From Pedobacter kyungheensis (GTDB taxonomy: Bacteria > Bacteroidota > Bacteroidia > Sphingobacteriales > Sphingobacteriaceae), in contig NZ_JSYN01000010.1 in NCBI RefSeq assembly GCF_000812965.1, forward strand, positions 124,001-188,000: a DNA stretch of 64,000 nt. Direction: 5' to 3'. Shown piece by piece: positions 1-8,472 of the stretch (position 1 is the stretch's first letter; every line of letters starts with the position of its first letter). The position numbers and the translations under genes are program-made. The notes beneath the pieces were generated by a model. That model saw only the letters and a program-made list of their open reading frames with translations. It was not told the DNA's origin and did not search any database.

Positions 1-230
1 AAACATAACAGTTGCTGATCATCGCTTATGGCAGCAAGCCCCTCTTCGCCCCATCTAAAAGCCTTACTCCGGGCCGTATCGTGTGTGGTATATGCCCAGG
101 CATCACCATTATTGCTGTAATCTTCGCGTATGGTTCCCCATTGCCTTTCTGATACATATGAACCCCATTTAAGCCACTTTGCACCTTGCTGGTATTGTGT
201 GTCGATTCTTTTTTGTTCGGCATTTGCCAT
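1..230 (-). CDS. GH63-like glucosidase, N-terminal part (cut by window edge)
   Basis: Only the first 76 codons lie in the window; the gene continues past base 1. The start ATG is at 230-228. The translation begins [16 protein letters not shown] and contains the blocks [42 protein letters not shown] and [10 protein letters not shown]. These are hallmarks of the N-terminus of bacterial glucosidases annotated as MGH1-type or GH63-like, (alpha/alpha)6-barrel glycoside hydrolases of roughly 900 residues. No signal peptide is visible, so a cytoplasmic enzyme is likely. A second open frame on the same strand (26-223) is a shadow and shows no family motif. The catalytic part lies outside the window, so substrate specificity cannot be judged. 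Confidence 0.8.
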   Translation of the reverse strand, partial: MANAEQKRIDTQYQQGAKWLKWGSYVSERQWGTIREDYSNNGDAWAYTTHDTARSKAFRWGEEGLAAISDDQQLLC

Positions 231-382
231 AGCGATGTTTTAATTAGGTAAACAATTTACAGGAGTTAAATATCAAATATTTAGCGCATTTAAATATTAA
301 ATTTATGTCAGCAAAACACCAACAAAAATCAAACCTTTTACCTGATGAAGGGTTTTATATACACATATTTAATGTTAAGATT

Positions 383-763
383 ATGAAAACCAGCATCTAT
401 AATAAAGCAGAGCACCTGGAAGGTTATATTGGCAAGGAAGGTAATAGTGAAGAGAAATCGGAGGTACAGAAAGCTTACGAGGCCGGAAACGAGGGCAATG
501 AGGTAACCAGCTTTGGCAGAGACACTATTGCCAAATACAACGCCGAAACCATGCACCTGGATAAAACAACACCTCGTGATGGTTTGGATAACACCGGCAC
601 GCAAGGTGCTGATTCTTTAAGCGACGATGCCTACAATAGTGCCGACAAGCACCCTACCCTAAAAAGTGCCGAAAGCCATACGGGCAGTTCGTCTGATGAT
701 TTTAAAACAAAAACGGGCATTAATGAAGCCGATGAGGATCATGCGCTCGACACGGGAATATAA
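383..763 (+). CDS. Small acidic hydrophilic protein, function unknown
   Basis: The frame is open from 305, but I place the start at the ATG at 383, which gives a 126-residue protein beginning MKTSIYNKAEHLEGYIGKEG. The earlier ATG would add a 26-residue extension translated from AT-rich leader sequence. The protein is rich in Asp, Glu, Ser, Thr, Asn and Gly, has no Cys and no membrane segment, and looks disordered, especially the C-terminal half. Proteins of this composition are common in Bacteroidota and are sometimes stress-related, but I do not recognise a domain. It ends 11 bases before the next gene on the same strand, so the two are probably cotranscribed. Confidence 0.6.
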   Translation: MKTSIYNKAEHLEGYIGKEGNSEEKSEVQKAYEAGNEGNEVTSFGRDTIAKYNAETMHLDKTTPRDGLDNTGTQGADSLSDDAYNSADKHPTLKSAESHTGSSSDDFKTKTGINEADEDHALDTGI

Positions 764-774
764 AACATAAAGCC

Positions 775-969
775 ATGGGATTATTAAAATATGCCATTTT
801 AGGCGCGGCAGCAATTTACGGGTTTAAATATGCTACCAGAAAAAGAAGTTCAGACGGCAAATCGATGGTAGATGATTTTAAGGTGAAAGCCACTCAATAT
901 CTCGACGATGTCAATGATTTTGGAGAAAGAATAAGACATGATTACAGACAAACCAGTGATCTATACTGA
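775..969 (+). CDS. Small membrane-anchored protein (YtxH-like layout)
   Basis: This 64-residue protein begins MGLLKYAILGAAAIYGFKYA, one short N-terminal membrane helix followed by basic residues (ATRKRSS) and a charged helical tail. The layout resembles YtxH-type general stress proteins, but the length is short and no diagnostic motif is visible, so no function is assigned. It follows the acidic protein gene by 11 bases and probably shares its transcript. A convergent terminator hairpin lies downstream at 1202-1235. Confidence 0.55.
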   Translation: MGLLKYAILGAAAIYGFKYATRKRSSDGKSMVDDFKVKATQYLDDVNDFGERIRHDYRQTSDLY

Positions 970-1284
970 CAAAATTTGAAATTTTAAAGACACAAAAAAT
1001 TGATATAAATCAAGATATTTATCTGATAGTACTTGTAAATTCATCAGCTGTTTGTGAAATTTGCAAGGCTATAGGATTCGCGACTAAGATTAACTAAACG
1101 ATCATTAACAACTAAAATTTAAGGGCATTTGCTACTTGATTAACGCATTCAGTTGTGGAATTCTACTTAATTTCCATCTACCGGAAAAGCATTAAAGATT
1201 TAAAAGGGATTATTCTTTATGGATATTCCCTTTTTAATTTAAGGCCACTTAATATTGCATCAATATCTGTTAATAAGGTCTTCA
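970..1284. other. Convergent intergenic region, no gene seen
   Basis: This stretch separates the plus-strand small genes from a minus-strand small gene. It is AT-rich. Apart from the terminator hairpin at 1202-1235 I see no coding potential: open frames starting at 1155 and 1255 run into the opposite gene and encode Tyr/Cys/Phe-rich low-quality peptides. No structured RNA could be recognised. Confidence 0.5.
1202..1235. terminator. Bidirectional intrinsic terminator
   Basis: AAAAGGGA (1202-1209) pairs with TCCCTTTT (1227-1234), with partial pairing inside. A T-run follows on the plus strand and TTTTAAAT on the minus strand. It sits between converging genes ending at 969 and 1285 and can serve both. 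Confidence 0.65.
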
Positions 1285-1530
1285 TTATTTTACGCCTTTG
1301 CTCTGATTGCTTCTGCTACTGTTATCCACATCATCTTTATCAGAACCGTTGTTTACTCTATGCTGAGGTGGATTTTCCATCCTGCTTTTTTCGAGCTCAG
1401 AAAAATCACCACCTTTTTGATTAGCCACTTCACCATGCGATGGCTGTTTTTTATTTACCTCTTTATCCGGATTGGCAAAATCCTGCCCAATTACTGATGG
1501 TTCGTTCTCTGTTTTTACTTGCTTTTTCAT
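1285..1530 (-). CDS. Small hydrophilic protein, function unknown
   Basis: With the ATG at 1530-1528 the product has 81 residues and begins MKKQVKTENEPSVIGQ. The frame is open up to 1578, but that extension overlaps the approach to the rpsJ terminator, so the shorter start is preferred. The protein is rich in Lys, Asp, Asn, Ser and Gln, has no Cys and no membrane segment, and is probably disordered. It lies just downstream of the rpsJ terminator, so it needs its own promoter or read-through. I do not recognise the family. Confidence 0.5.
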   Translation of the reverse strand: MKKQVKTENEPSVIGQDFANPDKEVNKKQPSHGEVANQKGGDFSELEKSRMENPPQHRVNNGSDKDDVDNSSRSNQSKGVK

Positions 1531-1581
1531 ATCAGTAGAACCAATGAAATATCGCTTTTGTTCTAAAAATACGGGCATAAA

Positions 1582-1609
1582 AAAAGTCCTGGCTTACACC
1601 AGGACTTTT
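1582..1609 (-). terminator. Intrinsic terminator after rpsJ
   Basis: A perfect 11-base stem (AAAAGTCCTGG with CCAGGACTTTT) encloses a 6-base loop and, read on the minus strand, is followed by seven T residues. It lies 18 bases after the rpsJ stop codon and closes the str operon. Confidence 0.9.
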
Positions 1610-1627
1610 CGTTTCTTTTAAAATCAA

Positions 1628-1933
1628 TTAAACTTTAATTTCAACTTCAACACCGCTAGGTAATTCAAGTTTCATTAAAGCATCAACTGTTTTAGAGTTA
1701 GAGCTATAAATATCCAATAGACGTTTGTAAGCGCATAATTGGAATTGCTCTCTAGCTTTTTTGTTTACGTGTGGAGAACGCAATACAGTAAAGATTTTTT
1801 TCTCTGTAGGAAGTGGAATCGGACCACTTACAACTGCACCCGTAGGCTTAACAGTTTTTACGATTTTCTCAGCAGATTTATCTACTAAGTTGTAATCGTA
1901 AGATTTTAATTTAATTCTGATTCTTTGGCTCAT
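1628..1933 (-). CDS. rpsJ: 30S ribosomal protein S10 (NusE)
   Basis: The 101-residue product begins [20 protein letters not shown] and matches ribosomal protein S10 over its whole length, including the GPIPLPT loop that reaches into the 30S head and the [13 protein letters not shown] block. S10 also acts as NusE in transcription antitermination. The length is normal for the family. It lies 141 bases downstream of fusA in the same direction. A strong terminator follows immediately, so the rplC-rplD-rplW genes that continue this operon in many bacteria are not transcribed from here and do not appear in the window. Confidence 0.98.
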   Translation of the reverse strand: MSQRIRIKLKSYDYNLVDKSAEKIVKTVKPTGAVVSGPIPLPTEKKIFTVLRSPHVNKKAREQFQLCAYKRLLDIYSSNSKTVDALMKLELPSGVEVEIKV

Positions 1934-2011
1934 CTTGTTTTTAATTATGGTTTCCTGTTAGAGCTATTAACAACAGAAACCGGATTTATCTTTTGTAGAT
2001 TCAAGTATTTC

Positions 2012-2055
2012 AGTATCAAGTATCAAGATAATGATCCGTCTTGATACTTGATACT
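2012..2055. repeat. 17-base inverted repeat between fusA and rpsJ
   Basis: AGTATCAAGTATCAAGA (2012-2028) is complemented perfectly by TCTTGATACTTGATACT (2039-2055) around a 10-base loop. Each arm is itself a direct repeat of TATCAAG. No clean T-run follows on the minus strand, so it is a weak terminator candidate. It could instead be an attenuator, an RNase processing site or an inserted palindrome. Confidence 0.8.
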
Positions 2056-2074
2056 TTAATCTAGATACTAGAAA

Positions 2075-4189
2075 TTAGTCTTCAGATTTGATTCTTCCTT
2101 TAGATTTAGCAACAACTTCGTCCTGAACGTTTTTAGGCGCTGGCTCGTAGTGGTCAAATTCCATTGTAGAAGTTGCACGACCTGAAGTGATGGTACGTAA
2201 CTGAGTTACATAACCGAACATTTCTGAAAGTGGTACCAATGCTTTGATTACCTGTGCACCGTTACGGGTATCCATACCTTGTAACTGGCCACGACGACGG
2301 TTCATATCACCGATTACATCACCCATGTTTTCTTCAGGGGTTAAGATCTCGATTTTCATGATTGGTTCCATCAATGAAGGTCTACATTTAGGTAAAGCCT
2401 CACGGTATGCCATACGGGCAGCAAGCTCGAATGATAAAGCATCTGAATCGACTGCGTGGAATGAACCATCAATCAAACGTACTTTCATATCAGGAAGCGG
2501 ATAACCAGCCAATACACCATTTGCCATTGCAGAAGCAAAACCTTTCTCAACTGAAGGGATAAATTCACGAGGAATAGCACCACCAACAATTTCGTTTACG
2601 AATTGCAAACCACCTTTTTCAAAGTCAGCATCAATTGGAGAGATAACCACTTTAATATCGGCAAATTTACCACGACCACCTGATTGTTTTTTGTAAACTT
2701 CGCGGTGTTCTGCAGTACCGAAGATTGCCTCTTTGTATGCTACTTGTGGCGCACCCTGGTTAACCTCTACTTTAAACTCACGTTTTAAACGGTCAATTAA
2801 GATATCTAAGTGAAGCTCACCCATACCAGAAATTACAGTCTGACCAGTTTCCTGATCTGTTTGTACTCTGAATGTAGGATCTTCTTCAGCTAATTTAGAT
2901 AAGCCCATACCTAATTTATCAACGTCAGCCTGAGTTTTAGGCTCAATAGCTAAACCGATAACCGGATCAGGGAATACCATCGACTCAAGAACGATTGGGT
3001 GTTTCTCATCACAAAGGGTATCACCAGTTTTGATATCTTTAAATCCAACTACAGCAGCAATATCACCAGCAGCCACATTAGGCACAGGGTTTTGCTTGTT
3101 TGCGTGCATTTGGAAGATACGTGAAATACGCTCTTTACTTTCTGAACGAGTATTGTAAATGTAAGAACCAGCTTCTAAGTTACCCGAGTAAACACGGATA
3201 AAGCATAAACGGCCTACAAATGGGTCAGTTGCAATTTTAAATGCTAAAGCTGCAAATGGCTCATCAATACTTGGTTTCAATAAAACTTCTTCGTTAGTAT
3301 CAGGGTTAGTACCTACAACACCCTCTGAATCTAGAGGTGAAGGCAATAACTCCATTACGTAATCCAACATGGTTTGAACACCTTTGTTTTTGAAAGATGA
3401 ACCACAAACCATAGGAACGATTTTAGCATCTAAAACAGCTGCACGTAAAGCGTCTAAAACTTCACGCTCAGTGATGGTTTCAGGAGCATCGAAGAATTTC
3501 TCCATTAGAGACTCATCATAATCAGCAACTGATTCTAATAATTTCTCTCTCCACTCAGCAACCTCATCTAACATATCCTCAGGAATTGGCACTTCAGTAA
3601 AGGTCATACCTTTATCGTGCTCGTTCCAAACGATACCACGGTTGTTGATCAAATCAACCACACCTTTAAACTGATCTTCAGCACCGATAGGTAATTGCAA
3701 TGGAACTGCATTACTACCTAACATATCTTTAACCTGCTTAACAACTTTTAAGAAGTCAGCACCAGAACGGTCCATTTTGTTAACGAAACCGATACGGGCA
3801 ACATTATAGTTGTTAGCTAAACGCCAGTTAGTTTCTGATTGAGGCTCAACACCATCAACAGCAGAAAACAAGAACACTAAACCATCTAATACACGTAACG
3901 AGCGGTTTACCTCTACGGTAAAATCCACGTGTCCCGGTGTATCGATAATGTTCATGTGATAGTTCTGGTTTCTGTATTTCCAGTTAACTGTAGTTGCAGC
4001 AGAAGTAATGGTAATACCACGCTCTTGCTCTTGTGCCATCCAGTCCATTGTTGCAGCACCTTCGTGCACTTCACCAATTTTATGACTTACACCAGCATAA
4101 TAAAGGATACGCTCAGTTGTGGTAGTTTTACCAGCATCAATGTGAGCCGCGATTCCAATATTTCTTGTAAATTTTAAATCTCTTGCCAT
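2075..4189 (-). CDS. fusA: Translation elongation factor G
   Basis: The 704-residue product is EF-G, the GTPase that drives translocation of tRNA and mRNA on the ribosome. The G domain carries [18 protein letters not shown] (G1/P-loop), the switch I region [21 protein letters not shown] (G3) and NKMDRSGAD (G4). Domains II to V follow, with the usual [15 protein letters not shown] and MTFLG-like C-terminal blocks in their expected positions. Start [18 protein letters not shown] matches family alignments. It lies between rpsG and rpsJ as in the classical str operon. The intergenic region to rpsG (129 bases) has no terminator that I can see. Confidence 0.99.
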   Translation of the reverse strand: MARDLKFTRNIGIAAHIDAGKTTTTERILYYAGVSHKIGEVHEGAATMDWMAQEQERGITITSAATTVNWKYRNQNYHMNIIDTPGHVDFTVEVNRSLRVLDGLVFLFSAVDGVEPQSETNWRLANNYNVARIGFVNKMDRSGADFLKVVKQVKDMLGSNAVPLQLPIGAEDQFKGVVDLINNRGIVWNEHDKGMTFTEVPIPEDMLDEVAEWREKLLESVADYDESLMEKFFDAPETITEREVLDALRAAVLDAKIVPMVCGSSFKNKGVQTMLDYVMELLPSPLDSEGVVGTNPDTNEEVLLKPSIDEPFAALAFKIATDPFVGRLCFIRVYSGNLEAGSYIYNTRSESKERISRIFQMHANKQNPVPNVAAGDIAAVVGFKDIKTGDTLCDEKHPIVLESMVFPDPVIGLAIEPKTQADVDKLGMGLSKLAEEDPTFRVQTDQETGQTVISGMGELHLDILIDRLKREFKVEVNQGAPQVAYKEAIFGTAEHREVYKKQSGGRGKFADIKVVISPIDADFEKGGLQFVNEIVGGAIPREFIPSVEKGFASAMANGVLAGYPLPDMKVRLIDGSFHAVDSDALSFELAARMAYREALPKCRPSLMEPIMKIEILTPEENMGDVIGDMNRRRGQLQGMDTRNGAQVIKALVPLSEMFGYVTQLRTITSGRATSTMEFDHYEPAPKNVQDEVVAKSKGRIKSED

Positions 4190-4318
4190 GTTATGTTTTT
4201 GATTTATCTGATTTTAAATGATTGCACCGATTATGTAGAAACAAATCGGTGCAAATTATCTAATCAGTATAATCTTCTAATTAAATCTGTGTAATCTTAC
4301 TAGTCTGTTAATCCTAAA

Positions 4319-4786
4319 TTAGAATCTGAAGTGAGAGAACGCTTTGTTAGCCTCAGCCATTTTGTGCGTATCTTCTTTCTTCTTAACAGCAGCACCTTCA
4401 CCTTTAGCAGCAGCTACGATTTCACCAGCTAATTTCTCTTTCATGGTTTTTTCACCACGACGACGAGCGTATAAAATTAACCATTTCATACCTAAAGCTG
4501 TTTTACGCTCTGGTCTAACCTCAGTTGGAACCTGGAAGTTAGCACCACCAACACGACGAGATTTAACCTCTACAGCTGGCATAATGTTAGTTAATGCACG
4601 TTTGAATACCTCTAAACCGTTTTCACCTGCTTTTTTCTCAGCAATTTCAACAGCATCGTAAAAGATTGAGTAAGCGATAGATTTTTTTCCATCGTACATC
4701 ATGTTGTTTACAAAACGAGTTACCTGAACATCATTGAATTTTGGATCAGGAAGAATAATTCTCTTTTTTGGTTTTGACTTTCTCAT
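4319..4786 (-). CDS. rpsG: 30S ribosomal protein S7
   Basis: The 155-residue product begins [20 protein letters not shown] and carries the S7 signature blocks [34 protein letters not shown] and [15 protein letters not shown]7 is a primary 16S rRNA-binding protein that nucleates assembly of the 30S head, and in many bacteria it is the translational repressor of the str operon. It starts 17 bases after the rpsL stop codon and is surely cotranscribed with it. Length and start are typical for the family. Confidence 0.98.
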   Translation of the reverse strand: MRKSKPKKRIILPDPKFNDVQVTRFVNNMMYDGKKSIAYSIFYDAVEIAEKKAGENGLEVFKRALTNIMPAVEVKSRRVGGANFQVPTEVRPERKTALGMKWLILYARRRGEKTMKEKLAGEIVAAAKGEGAAVKKKEDTHKMAEANKAFSHFRF

Positions 4787-4803
4787 TTCTTATTTCCTCC
4801 CGA

Positions 4804-5217
4804 TTATTTCTTTTTACCTTTTGTTGGCGCCGCAGCTACTTGTCCTGGTTTAGGACGTTTAGTACCATATTTAGAACGACGTTGGTTACGACCAGCTACA
4901 CCTGATGTATCTAATGCACCACGGATGATGTGGTAACGTACACCTGGTAAATCTTTAACACGACCACCACGGATCAATACGATTGAGTGCTCCTGTAAGT
5001 TGTGACCTTCTCCAGGGATGTAAGCATTCACCTCTTTACCGTTCGTTAAACGAACACGGGCTACTTTACGCATTGCTGAGTTTGGTTTTTTAGGGGTAGT
5101 GGTGTACACACGTGTACATACACCTCTTCGCTGTGGACAGCTGTCCAACGCTGGAGACTTACTCTTGAACTCCAGTGCTACTCTACCTTTTCTAACTAAT
5201 TGTTGAATGGTTGGCAT
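4804..5217 (-). CDS. rpsL: 30S ribosomal protein S12
   Basis: The 137-residue product begins [20 protein letters not shown] and has the conserved blocks [40 protein letters not shown] and [15 protein letters not shown]12 lies at the decoding centre and monitors codon-anticodon pairing. The Lys residues in TPKKPN and the VKDLPG loop, where streptomycin-resistance substitutions are known, are wild type. The C-terminus carries a Lys-rich extension ending PTKGKKK. It is the first gene of the str operon and has a well-formed Bacteroidota promoter upstream (5295-5325). Confidence 0.98.
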   Translation of the reverse strand: MPTIQQLVRKGRVALEFKSKSPALDSCPQRRGVCTRVYTTTPKKPNSAMRKVARVRLTNGKEVNAYIPGEGHNLQEHSIVLIRGGRVKDLPGVRYHIIRGALDTSGVAGRNQRRSKYGTKRPKPGQVAAAPTKGKKK

Positions 5218-5554
5218 TGTGCTTTTTTATGTTTTTTTATTAAAAAATTTACCGCTCCCCCGGCTTCTTTACAGATAGCCCATAAAACGGACTGCAAAAG
5301 TAGAACAATTCTTTTTAAAAATCAAGGGGTTAGCGTAAAAAGTTTGGAGGCCAGAGTTTTTAGTTTGGAGTTGAGGATTAAGAAGTTGCGGGCCGGTTCG
5401 CGGTTTTAAGTTTTCAATTATCAGTTTTCCCGATTAATTCACATCAGACAATCGTCATGGCGTGCAGAGATGAACGTTTTTTTACTTTGTAAAAGATATA
5501 TGCAGTTTCTTTATAAACACATTGCTAAAATGTAAATTCGAAAAAACGATTAAC
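5218..5554. other. Divergent intergenic region upstream of rpsL
   Basis: The part next to rpsL holds its promoter. Bases 5339-5406 are a purine-rich low-complexity stretch (GTTTGGAGGCCAGAG, AGTTTGGAGTTGAGG, TTGCGGGCCGG) of the same style as the repeats at 45.9-47.2 kb. The remainder, up to the secreted-protein gene starting at 5555, is AT-rich with no coding frame I would support. Confidence 0.5.
5295..5325 (-). promoter_or_regulatory. Bacteroidota-type promoter for the str operon
   Basis: Read on the minus strand, TTG (5325-5323) is followed after exactly 20 bases by TACTTTTG (5302-5295). This matches the Bacteroidota housekeeping sigma consensus TTG, N19-21, TAnnTTTG. Transcription should start near 5288, giving a leader of about 70 bases before the rpsL ATG at 5217. 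Confidence 0.8.
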
Positions 5555-6493
5555 ATGAATAATTACGCTCGTATACCATTAATTATCCTTTTATTTTTTA
5601 GCACTCATGCATTTTCAAATAAAATCGATTCGCTTAAAACCGACCAGGATGTTGAACGATTTCTTAAGCAAATAAATAAAGACTTTGCCAAAGACACTAA
5701 TTTCAGCATACAAACAACAGAACAGCTTGCCAAAAACCTGGATTGTGAAGGGATTTTCCAAAAATGGAGGATGAAAAACTGGGAAAAAGTTGATATAACC
5801 AATGATGGCCTTACAGATTTAGTATTTATTGGCTCTTGGAGTGGTTATTTTTCAGCTGCAGTAGTAGATAATGGCAGTAACAATTTTAAGTTTTACAGTT
5901 TTTCTAAAAATACTTTCGAAAATTGTGAATTTGTAAAACCGATACGAATTGCTTCAAGAAATCACCTTAAAATATTTCGTAAAACGAATGAACCGGATAA
6001 AGCAAATAACCAACCATTCCAATATAAAAGCTTATTGGTTTTTGATACGTTGACTTTTAAGTTTAATGATTTTATTGAATTTAACGCACATGAAGCTAAA
6101 AAAGATGAAATCGAAGCGATTGAAATTAACACCAGTTATTGCTTTGGAACATGCCCGTCTTTTAATTTAAAGCTTGTTAAAAGCGGAATGGCTTATTATG
6201 AGGGCATTGGCTACACCAAACAAACGGGCAAATCAACAAAAAAATTATCTCCCGATACTTTTAATGAGCTAGCCGCCTTAGCCAATTATATCAATATTAA
6301 AAGTTTAAAAAATGACTACGCAGTAAACTGGACCGACGATCAGACAGCTACATTAAAAATTACCTTTAAAGACAAATCAACAAAAGTCATTAAGGATTAT
6401 GGTATGCAGGGAACTTTCGGCTTAAGCGCCATCTACTCCAAAATGATGACACTTGGTACTAACTGGCCAACATTACTCAATTACAATCCTTAA
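5555..6493 (+). CDS. Secreted DUF6438-type protein
   Basis: I place the start at the ATG at 5555 (MNNYARIPLIILLFFSTHAF), which gives a 312-residue protein with a clear signal peptide; the frame is open from 5522 without extra homology. Residues 85-105 (TNDGLTDLVFIGSWSGYFSA) look like a VCBS/FG-GAP-like surface-protein segment. The C-terminal third has SYCFGTCPSFNLKLVKSG, a Y-x-G strand and TDDQTATLKITFKD, the pattern of the uncharacterised DUF6438 domain. It should act outside the inner membrane. The last 17 bases overlap the end of the convergent next gene, which encodes another Cys-containing protein of similar design. Confidence 0.6.
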   Translation: MNNYARIPLIILLFFSTHAFSNKIDSLKTDQDVERFLKQINKDFAKDTNFSIQTTEQLAKNLDCEGIFQKWRMKNWEKVDITNDGLTDLVFIGSWSGYFSAAVVDNGSNNFKFYSFSKNTFENCEFVKPIRIASRNHLKIFRKTNEPDKANNQPFQYKSLLVFDTLTFKFNDFIEFNAHEAKKDEIEAIEINTSYCFGTCPSFNLKLVKSGMAYYEGIGYTKQTGKSTKKLSPDTFNELAALANYINIKSLKNDYAVNWTDDQTATLKITFKDKSTKVIKDYGMQGTFGLSAIYSKMMTLGTNWPTLLNYNP

Positions 6494-6932
6494 AACCATC
6501 TTTCAACACCCTTAACCTGGCTACCGCAGCCTCGAGTTCTTTAGGTGCTTTACCATACTCGTAGGTAATTTTATATTGTTTACCATCGGCATTAATCGCA
6601 ATCCACTCGGCACCACCATCTGCACAATCTGGGCAGCCAATGGTTTCGGGCAGGGCAGCAATTTTTTCCATGTTCAGCTCGTTTTTTATGGCGTTCACAT
6701 CTGCTTCAGAAATGGTTTTGCTACAGGTTTTGGTATCGGAAGCCTGGCCGTTTTTTGACTTGGAAAAGGTAAGTTTCAAATCGCTGATGAGCAGATTATT
6801 GGAACAATAACCCACACACATCCCAAATGAGGTACCGTAGCTGATGCTGTTCAGGTTATTGATGCGGTCTTTTTTACATCCTGAAAAGGATAAAATGGTA
6901 CTGAAAGTGATTAAAAGTAAAGTTCTTTTCAT
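6477..6932 (-). CDS. Lipoprotein, DUF6438-like
   Basis: The 151-residue product begins MKRTLLLITFSTILSFSGCKKD with a lipobox (LSFSGC), so it is a lipid-anchored periplasmic or outer-membrane protein. The mature part has SFGMCVGYCSNNLLISDLK, echoing the CxGxC strand motif of DUF6438, followed by a helix, a GCPDCADGG motif and a final strand-helix unit. The same elements appear in the convergent neighbour, with which it overlaps by 17 bases. The four close Cys residues could form disulfides or bind metal. Function is unknown. Confidence 0.6.
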   Translation of the reverse strand: MKRTLLLITFSTILSFSGCKKDRINNLNSISYGTSFGMCVGYCSNNLLISDLKLTFSKSKNGQASDTKTCSKTISEADVNAIKNELNMEKIAALPETIGCPDCADGGAEWIAINADGKQYKITYEYGKAPKELEAAVARLRVLKDGFKDCN

Positions 6933-6970
6933 AGGCTTAAATCAATTGGTTATTTATTTTGTTATTGGTA

Positions 6971-8371
6971 TCAGGGTTTTAAAACGGGGCTTAGCTGTTC
7001 CGAATTTACAAAAATTGCCCTGTAAGCAGGAACTGATGCTTCTAAAGTCCATAATAATACACCTTTTCTATTGGTTAATACCATTATGTGCCTTTTTGAA
7101 CTGCAGCAGAGTATATTTTCAGGGGTAATCATATAAGCGCTCCCCATCCGGTCGTTATAAATCTGAGGGGGTAATTTAATGTGCATATCCAATGCTGCGC
7201 TTTTGGCCGGCTGGTTTAATTTAAAGGTATACACACCCGATTGGTGTTTATCTATCCCATTATCAAAAAACATTAAATTGCCTTCGGCATTAATGTGTAC
7301 GGCATGTGCCTGAGAAAAACTGGCTTCGGCAGGCAGGGTTATATCCCCTCCTTTGCCAAACTTCCAGATTACCTTACCCGTTTTCGAATCGATTTTCCAG
7401 ATCTGCCCATTGTTATAGAAAGAAATGATATAATTGCCATCCGTATCGTAATTTAAGCTGTTGGCATGCATCCAGTCTTTTTTGGTTTTGAGCAACGCTT
7501 TATCAGCAAATGGATCAAGGGCATCAAATACGCTCCATTTCCAGATTTGTTTTCCTTTTTGATCCATCACCATAATACCATCACCGTTTATGGTATCTTG
7601 TTTAGTTCCACCAATGTGGCTTAAATCGGTTATCTTCTGATCGACAAAAAGTGTTACGAGCTCACCTTTGGTATTTTTCAAAATTTCGTGGTGTATGGTT
7701 TGTTTAAAATCGCCTTGTCCTTTTTTCAGATGCAAAAGCGTATCACCATTGAGGTTAATTTCCAAAATCTGGCTGCCATAACTTGTGGGCTCGTCATTAC
7801 TTCCCAGAATAGAGAGCAGGGTTTTATCTTTGGTAAAGTTGATTACCTTAAAACCCATGTTATCGATCATGTGATACCACCTTAATCTACCTTTATAATC
7901 GACCAGATAGGCCATCCCCGGCGAATACCTTTTATTGATGAGGATTAATCCATTTTTAAATTCCTTTGGAATCAACTTATCATCGGCACTTTTGGCTTTA
8001 AACTGGTCTTTTAACCACTCCGGTAGTTCGCGCGATTCGAATGTATAGGTTTTACTAGCTGTTTCGGTGCCTTTATCTACAGTAATTACCTGATAGGCAT
8101 AACTGGTTTTGGGCAAAATATTGCACAATACCAACGTGTGTTTACTTTTCCCTTTCGACAGGGTTGTAACGAGTTTGGCAGAATCGGCAATTTTGTTGGG
8201 CCAGTATTTGATATAAACATCAGCATCCGAACCGGTATTTACATCAATCTGGATTTTCAATTCATTGTTGTTGTGGAGGCCAACTTTAATTTCTTTAATA
8301 CTGGCTTTTTCCGAGCATCCTGAAAGGGCCAGCACCAATAAAAAAACCGCCGATTTTAAAATATACTTCAT
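6971..8371 (-). CDS. Exported arylsulfotransferase (ASST family) lipoprotein
   Basis: The preferred start at 8371 (MKYILKSAVFLLVLALSGCSEK) gives a 466-residue lipoprotein with lipobox LALSGC. After an N-terminal beta domain, a propeller-like region carries the ASST blocks: TIHHEILKN, DWMHANSLNYDTDGNYIISF, TGKVIWKFGKGG and SQAHAVHINAEGNLMFFDNG. These hold the His residues used by PAPS-independent aryl sulfate sulfotransferases, which move sulfate between phenols through a sulfo-His intermediate. The Arg usually found soon after the second block (S-x-R) seems replaced here (ISFYNN), which may change donor preference. It lies 101 bases after susD on the same strand and downstream of PAPS-forming genes. 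A sulfation role is inferred; a loss of activity is possible. Confidence 0.7.
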   Translation of the reverse strand: MKYILKSAVFLLVLALSGCSEKASIKEIKVGLHNNNELKIQIDVNTGSDADVYIKYWPNKIADSAKLVTTLSKGKSKHTLVLCNILPKTSYAYQVITVDKGTETASKTYTFESRELPEWLKDQFKAKSADDKLIPKEFKNGLILINKRYSPGMAYLVDYKGRLRWYHMIDNMGFKVINFTKDKTLLSILGSNDEPTSYGSQILEINLNGDTLLHLKKGQGDFKQTIHHEILKNTKGELVTLFVDQKITDLSHIGGTKQDTINGDGIMVMDQKGKQIWKWSVFDALDPFADKALLKTKKDWMHANSLNYDTDGNYIISFYNNGQIWKIDSKTGKVIWKFGKGGDITLPAEASFSQAHAVHINAEGNLMFFDNGIDKHQSGVYTFKLNQPAKSAALDMHIKLPPQIYNDRMGSAYMITPENILCCSSKRHIMVLTNRKGVLLWTLEASVPAYRAIFVNSEQLSPVLKP

Positions 8372-8472
8372 AAACTTCTGATCATTAAAGATATGTGGGA
8401 TGTTGCTTATAAACAAAAAAGAATACATAGTAAAAACTATATATTCCTTTTTGTAATCATAAAAATATGAAA

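Noticed and set aside
26..223. Minus-strand open frame of 65 codons at the left edge
   Set aside because: It is out of frame with the clear GH63-like glucosidase translation starting at 230 on the same strand and shows no family motif.
1155..1497. Two plus-strand open frames opposite the small hydrophilic gene
   Set aside because: Tyr, Phe and Cys-rich low-quality translations that overlap the convergent gene and cross a terminator.
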